NCBI RefSeq assembly: GCF_009389715.1
Contig: NW_024068208.1
Span: forward strand, 124,001 to 188,000
Length of the DNA stretch: 64,000 bases
Direction of reading: 5' to 3'
Source of the DNA: Phoenix dactylifera
Taxonomy: Eukaryota > Streptophyta > Magnoliopsida > Arecales > Arecaceae
Part shown: piece after piece, positions 59,850 through 64,000 of the stretch
Layout: every line of letters starts with the position of its first letter
How positions within the stretch are numbered: the stretch's first letter is position 1
Position numbers and translations under genes: made by a program
The notes under the pieces: model-generated
What the model was told of the DNA's origin: nothing
Seen by the model: the letters and a program-made list of their open reading frames with translations, nothing else
The model's database searches: none

Positions 59850-61113
59850 AATCAATAAGTCAGAAAGCAAGCCAAGTCAGGACAGATTGCATGTTTCTAC
59901 TACCACCTTGCATGTTTCTACCACCACCTTTGCACACCCTTGGAGCACCACCTCGGCATCCACATCAACATCAGCTGGCCACCTCACCACCACTCCAACC
60001 AATGGAAGCACACCAACCAGGATGAAGTCAAGCATAAGGAGCAGACCACATCATGCCATCTCATCAAAGGAACCAATGCAACATGTTATGTGCCACCTAT
60101 TGGGACGCCACCTCAACACCACATCAGCGATCATCTCAACCAAGAGGATAATGCCAAATGAAAGAGTTAAAATCAAAAGAACCAATCACCATGTCACCTC
60201 ATACAAGTTGACACGTCACCCAAATTCAAAGTCCAAGAGGTCGGCCACAATTTAAATGCAAGAAAATTTCAAATGGGAGCCAACAACTTTTCAAATCCCC
60301 CCTTAAAGCCGGCCAACTTTCTTTCCTTTTCTCTAGCAACCAAGCCTTCAAATGTGGAGCGCCATTCATTATGTGTTTAAATTTCAAATCATGAGGAAAG
60401 TCTATAAATACCTTCTCATGACATCTTGTAATTTCAGTTGATGAATGAATAAAAAAAAGAGCTTCTTTCTTCCTTAGCAATCTTGCTTTGTCACCTTAAA
60501 AGAAGGTTGGGCGTGAGGCCCTTGTTCCAAGTTGGGCGTGAGGCCCTAAAGCCACTTCCACATCCACCGCAACCCTATCTCCTCTCGCCTCCCTTTTCTT
60601 TTGTGATTCCATTCCTCTCTCACGCCAAACCTCTAATCTCTGTTTCTTTGCAGGTCCTTAAAGTACTCCATGTCATTGGGTCTATTATCCTTCCAAACCA
60701 ATAGCAAGGGGGCCCTGTTGCAACGGAAGATGAAGCTTGGTTATCCAATCATCAACCCTCGAGAGTGAGATCAAGGATCCTCCTCTAGAAGAATTCTAGA
60801 AGTTCAATGTTTGGTAAGCCTCAACTCTAGGTCTGATTTATTGAAGAAAGCGTCCTAATCTAGTGGTTTCTCAACCACAACGGTCCATTACTCTAAGTCC
60901 TAAATAAATTAGTATATACGGGTAACTAGTTCTGAAATTACTATGCTCCTCTAGAAGAATTCTAGAAGTTCAATGTTTGGTAAGCCTCAACTCTAGGTCT
61001 GATTTATTGAAGAAAGCGTCCTAATCTAGTGGTTTCTCAACCACAACGGTCCATTACTCTAAATCCTAAATGAATTAGTATATGCGGGTAACTAGTTCTG
61101 AAATTACTATGCT
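59850..61113 (+). repeat. Probable LTR of the Ty3/gypsy fossil
   Basis: After the chromodomain-like tail comes non-coding DNA with a CTATAAATA TATA box (60402-60410) and an AATAAA signal about 40 bases on (60447), spaced as in the U3-R part of an LTR. Two short direct repeats of GTTGGGCGTGAGGCCC occur at about 60506 and 60532. The ends were not fixed. The 3' part overlaps a 166-bp tandem duplication. Confidence 0.4.
60782..61113. repeat. Tandem duplication, two 166-bp units, almost identical
   Basis: CCTCTAGAAGAATTCTAGAA starts both 60782 and 60948; each unit ends ACTATGCT. Only a few differences are seen between the units, so the duplication is recent relative to the surrounding decayed DNA. 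Confidence 0.9.
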
Positions 61114-61800
61114 CATGATAATGCTTTCTTAGCTTATATGTGACTGAATTTTCTGTTGCAATTAGACTAGTTAATCAACATAACTCACTGATAACCCTTA
61201 TGTTTAAATCCCTCACATTCATCCCACATCATTTTTTCTTTCTATTTTTTTTTCCCGGTGTTTTCAATGTTGATGGTTCCTAAGAGAATATAAACATAGT
61301 TTTAGAAGTAAGATTGTGTTTTGAAGTCTCTCAACCACAAACTCCAGCAAGACAGTCTCATATCTGGGGATATAAGGGAATACTAGGAAGAGAGAGACGA
61401 GATTGATTTGAACCCTAACCATTGCATTCATCAACCCAAAATACTTACCATTACTTACTGTTACCATCAACTGCTTGAGGGTGGTACAACTTCCAATATG
61501 AAAACATAACATTGATTATTTTTAAAGCCCTATATATGGTACACCAAAAAATAAAAAAAAACTATATATCTGATCGTGGAGAATTGATACAAATCAAGCA
61601 TTTCACTGAGTCCATACCTATGTTAACAAATTCTGTTCAATGGAAAAACATAGCGGCAGCAAGGACAAAACAATGCTTGTATCTAAATTATGCAGATGAT
61701 CTACCAATCCTTGTATCATGGAATTACAATAGCCTGCACCAAGATTCAAGTAATTCTCTCGCTAATAATATACATGCCAGGGCTCTTTATTTCTCCTCTG
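61114..61800. other. Spacer, probable 3' flank of the minus-strand zinc-ribbon gene
   Basis: No gene is seen. The last 100-200 bases should be the 3'UTR of the gene ending at 61801. Confidence 0.45.
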
Positions 61801-62398
61801 CTAGTCATATTGCTGTCTCAGTTGCATCTCTGTCTCGCTTTTCCAAGTAGAGTGCGACGATTGTCCCTTCATCCTCTTACTCTTCTCCTTATCTTTGACC
61901 GTAAAACCTCTCTGCTTCTCAGACTCTTTCTTTGGGTCTGCAGGAGGGCGATCTCCACAGACCGGGCATGTCATGCCACGGGCATGTGAATAGGTCTTTG
62001 GAATCCCACACTGTACGCATATTCTAAAATAGAAGAGAACGGTGCATTACTATCAAGGACAATAATAAGACAGCATGCTTCTGGGTCAATGGTTCTTTTT
62101 TCAGACAACATAAAGTACCTAAGATTAGCATTTTCTGGCCTAGGTTTTGCAATAACTATTGCTCAACCCACACTGTCCACATGCATTTGTCAAATATCAA
62201 GTCATAAAGTTAAAAAAGAAAAAAGGTACCTTAGCAGGTCAGCAGCATCTTTGGCATCAGGATTTGCTGCAGAGAACACTCGCTTACCATTATCAGATAC
62301 TGTTTTTGTGGCAGAACCTGAAGGATGGCTTCCTTCTACATCACTTCTCACTCGGTCACGAATGCCAACCAATTGAGCTTTGGCCTCCACAACAGCGC
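61801..62398 (-). CDS. Zinc-ribbon protein of unknown function, last two exons (5' part beyond the window)
   Basis: Two minus-strand exons, 62398-62230 and 62023-61801, share a phase-consistent GT-AG intron (AG|A Arg codon). The first encodes AVVEAKAQLVGIRDRVRSDV and on to NPDAKDAADLLR. The second encodes ICVQCGIPKTYSHARGMTCP with a second VCG, then a Lys-rich KDKEKSKRMKGQSSHSTW and the end KSETEMQLRQQYD. The CxxC pairs (VQCG preceded by IC, and CPVCG) about 17 residues apart look like a zinc ribbon. Tidy splice sites and frame point to a real gene. No catalytic motif is visible. The first exon starts in phase 1 after an AG at 62399, so more exons must lie at higher coordinates, probably beyond 64000. 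Confidence 0.72.
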
Positions 62399-64000
62399 CT
62401 GAAAATGAGTGTCAAATTGATGTAACATTATCAAGAACTTAAAATCCATCAGCACTGCAGCACTCGCAAAACCATGAAACAGACACAAGAATCCTATCCA
62501 CTTTAAGTGGTTAGTTGGAACCAATAAATAGCCTTCCAAGATAACATAGAGTACAAGTAAATACTATATAGATACATTTAGGCAATGTGAGCATGGTTGG
62601 ACATCTAACTGGTGGAGGATACAGCATCTCCATCAATTAAACAGACTTGAGTTGCAAATGTCTTTATCCATTTTGTGACTCCCGCTACTAGGATTGTAAA
62701 TTAATAAGAATAGGTTCTTCTTAACCACTCCCCACCCTCTCTGCTCCCACCTCAGAGAAAAAAAGGGAAAAAGGAAAAAAAACCCTTTGTGGGGTCATTG
62801 AATGCCTTACCGTTGCATGAACATTTTTAGCAAGGATAGCCAGGCAAATCAAACAAAATTAAAGGACGCTAAAACAGCATGTTACATGCAGCAAACCAAG
62901 CATACGCTCAGACCATGGTTTAAATAACAGCCGTTATAATGTTAATAGAATGGGAAGAACAGCTATTATCCATCATTTGCATTGGTCACTCGACATACTT
63001 TCAAATTCAAATTTCAGTCGGCTGTTGGGAAAGAATAGTTTCTTATCCAGTCAACATACAAAAATGTCTTTTATTTAGCAAATAGTGGATTGGGCAAGTA
63101 ACAATGTTACTTTTCCCTTATTGATTGTTATTTTCCATTGTAAAAGCAAATAACAGCTGTTGTAACAATTGTTATTCTAAGCCCCAAAACTCTCAAATAT
63201 GGACATTTTTGCACAAACAACGGCTGTTTTGACTGTTGTAATGGTAAATAATGGTTACAGTGGAGGCTGTTATAATGGAATAATAGCATTATGTGACACC
63301 TTGGTGAAACCAGGTCCAACTTGAATCAGCTATTTCGCATTGCAAGGGATACAAGATATAATCTGGTTGGTCCCTTTACTAGGCTGACAAGGCTTGGTGC
63401 AAAGGAGAAAAGGTCAATGATGTTGCAGTAGGTTCGCAAACTAAGGCTTAAGGTGTGGCATATACTCATCAACATCATTCTTTTGTTTTGTTTAGTAGGG
63501 AGAAAAGGGAGATGGAAGGTTGCAGGCTTAAAAATACAGACATAATAGTGTAGGTAGGAAAAAAGAGGGAAGGCGGCTGGGCTGGGGTCTAGTATTCATA
63601 ATGCCAACACGTCATATAGATTAGAAGACTTCTTGGTTAAGTTTATGATAATCATACTTATTCATTTGCAAATAATTTGTGACATGCTTGACATAGGCAT
63701 AATAACTTATACTACCTATGAAAAAATTGACTCATAACCAGCAGTCGACAAACATAACTGTCTGGAAGAACAGAGATAAAAGATGAGGGCTTTCTTATTC
63801 TCCAAGTATAATCTAATGCAAAGTCAAGACTTGTGCAAGGCAATCAGTGTTTTGAAACCAATTTCAGTTTCCATTCATATAAGTGTCCGTACTAACACAA
63901 AACACTTTTAAATTCAAATACGTGACTTTGTATGTCAAAGGACCTTGAAATTGGTGACCTGCATAAAATCTGGACAACCACTTTAAAGCTAAAAAGGATA
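62399..64000. other. Intron or upstream region of the zinc-ribbon gene
   Basis: No further exon of the gene was recognised. A pair of similar segments, AGCCGTTATAATGTTAATAG (about 62930) and GGCTGTTATAATGGAATAAT (about 63265), brackets repeated AACAGCTGTT-like words, a possible MITE remnant. Confidence 0.4.

Noticed and set aside
59887-60255. Thr/His/Ser-rich open frame of 122 residues
   Set aside because: Low-complexity translation of LTR-like DNA upstream of its TATA box; no domain.
1-64000. CRISPR arrays, bacterial operons or phage genes
   Set aside because: Nothing of the kind; the tandem repeats seen are plant minisatellites and duplications without spacer structure.

Overview
The window is nuclear DNA of a flowering plant. 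The host genes have several spliced exons and long AT-rich introns, there is a chloroplast-targeted ferredoxin and plant-only families (TTL, PLAT, DUF620), and the spaces between genes are filled with Ty1/copia, Ty3/gypsy, LINE, MULE and hAT material. GC-rich first exons beside AT-rich, repeat-filled intergenic DNA suggest a non-grass monocot such as a palm. That placement is inference.

Layout. 1-9849 is a nest of two copia fossils: a minus-strand element whose 2.4 kb LTR ends at 7474 sits inside the integrase region of a plus-strand element that ends near 9849. 10520-12466 is a decayed LINE. 13264-20524 is a seven-exon SCO-family gene of the HCC2 type, which lacks the copper ligands. 22001-23214 is a non-autonomous hAT element with matching 8-bp target duplications; it carries two exons and the intron between them from a DUF620 gene. 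24800-28190 is a five-exon TTL-type TPR gene that stops before the usual thioredoxin-like domain, with ACGT-core motifs and a TATA box upstream. 28191-35401 is gene-free and partly LTR-derived. 35402-36367 (minus) is a plant-specific acidic protein with a long glutamate tract. 43164-43825 (minus) is a secreted PLAT-domain protein. 45756-48555 is a 5'-truncated LINE with a perfect 16-bp target duplication and few breaks. 50120-53334 (minus) is a root-type ferredoxin gene with a probable 5'UTR intron and a TATA box. 54525-58055 is a MuDR-like element with transposase remnants. 58163-58371 is a 26-bp minisatellite, followed by an acidic pseudogene-like stretch and the tail and LTR of a Ty3/gypsy chromovirus. 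61801-62398 (minus) holds the last two exons of a conserved zinc-ribbon protein whose start lies beyond the right edge.

The host genes do not form a pathway; they are independent loci spaced by transposons. The most unusual object is the gene-carrying hAT element at 22001-23214. Both of its ends, both target duplications, and the splice sites of the captured gene piece can be read directly.
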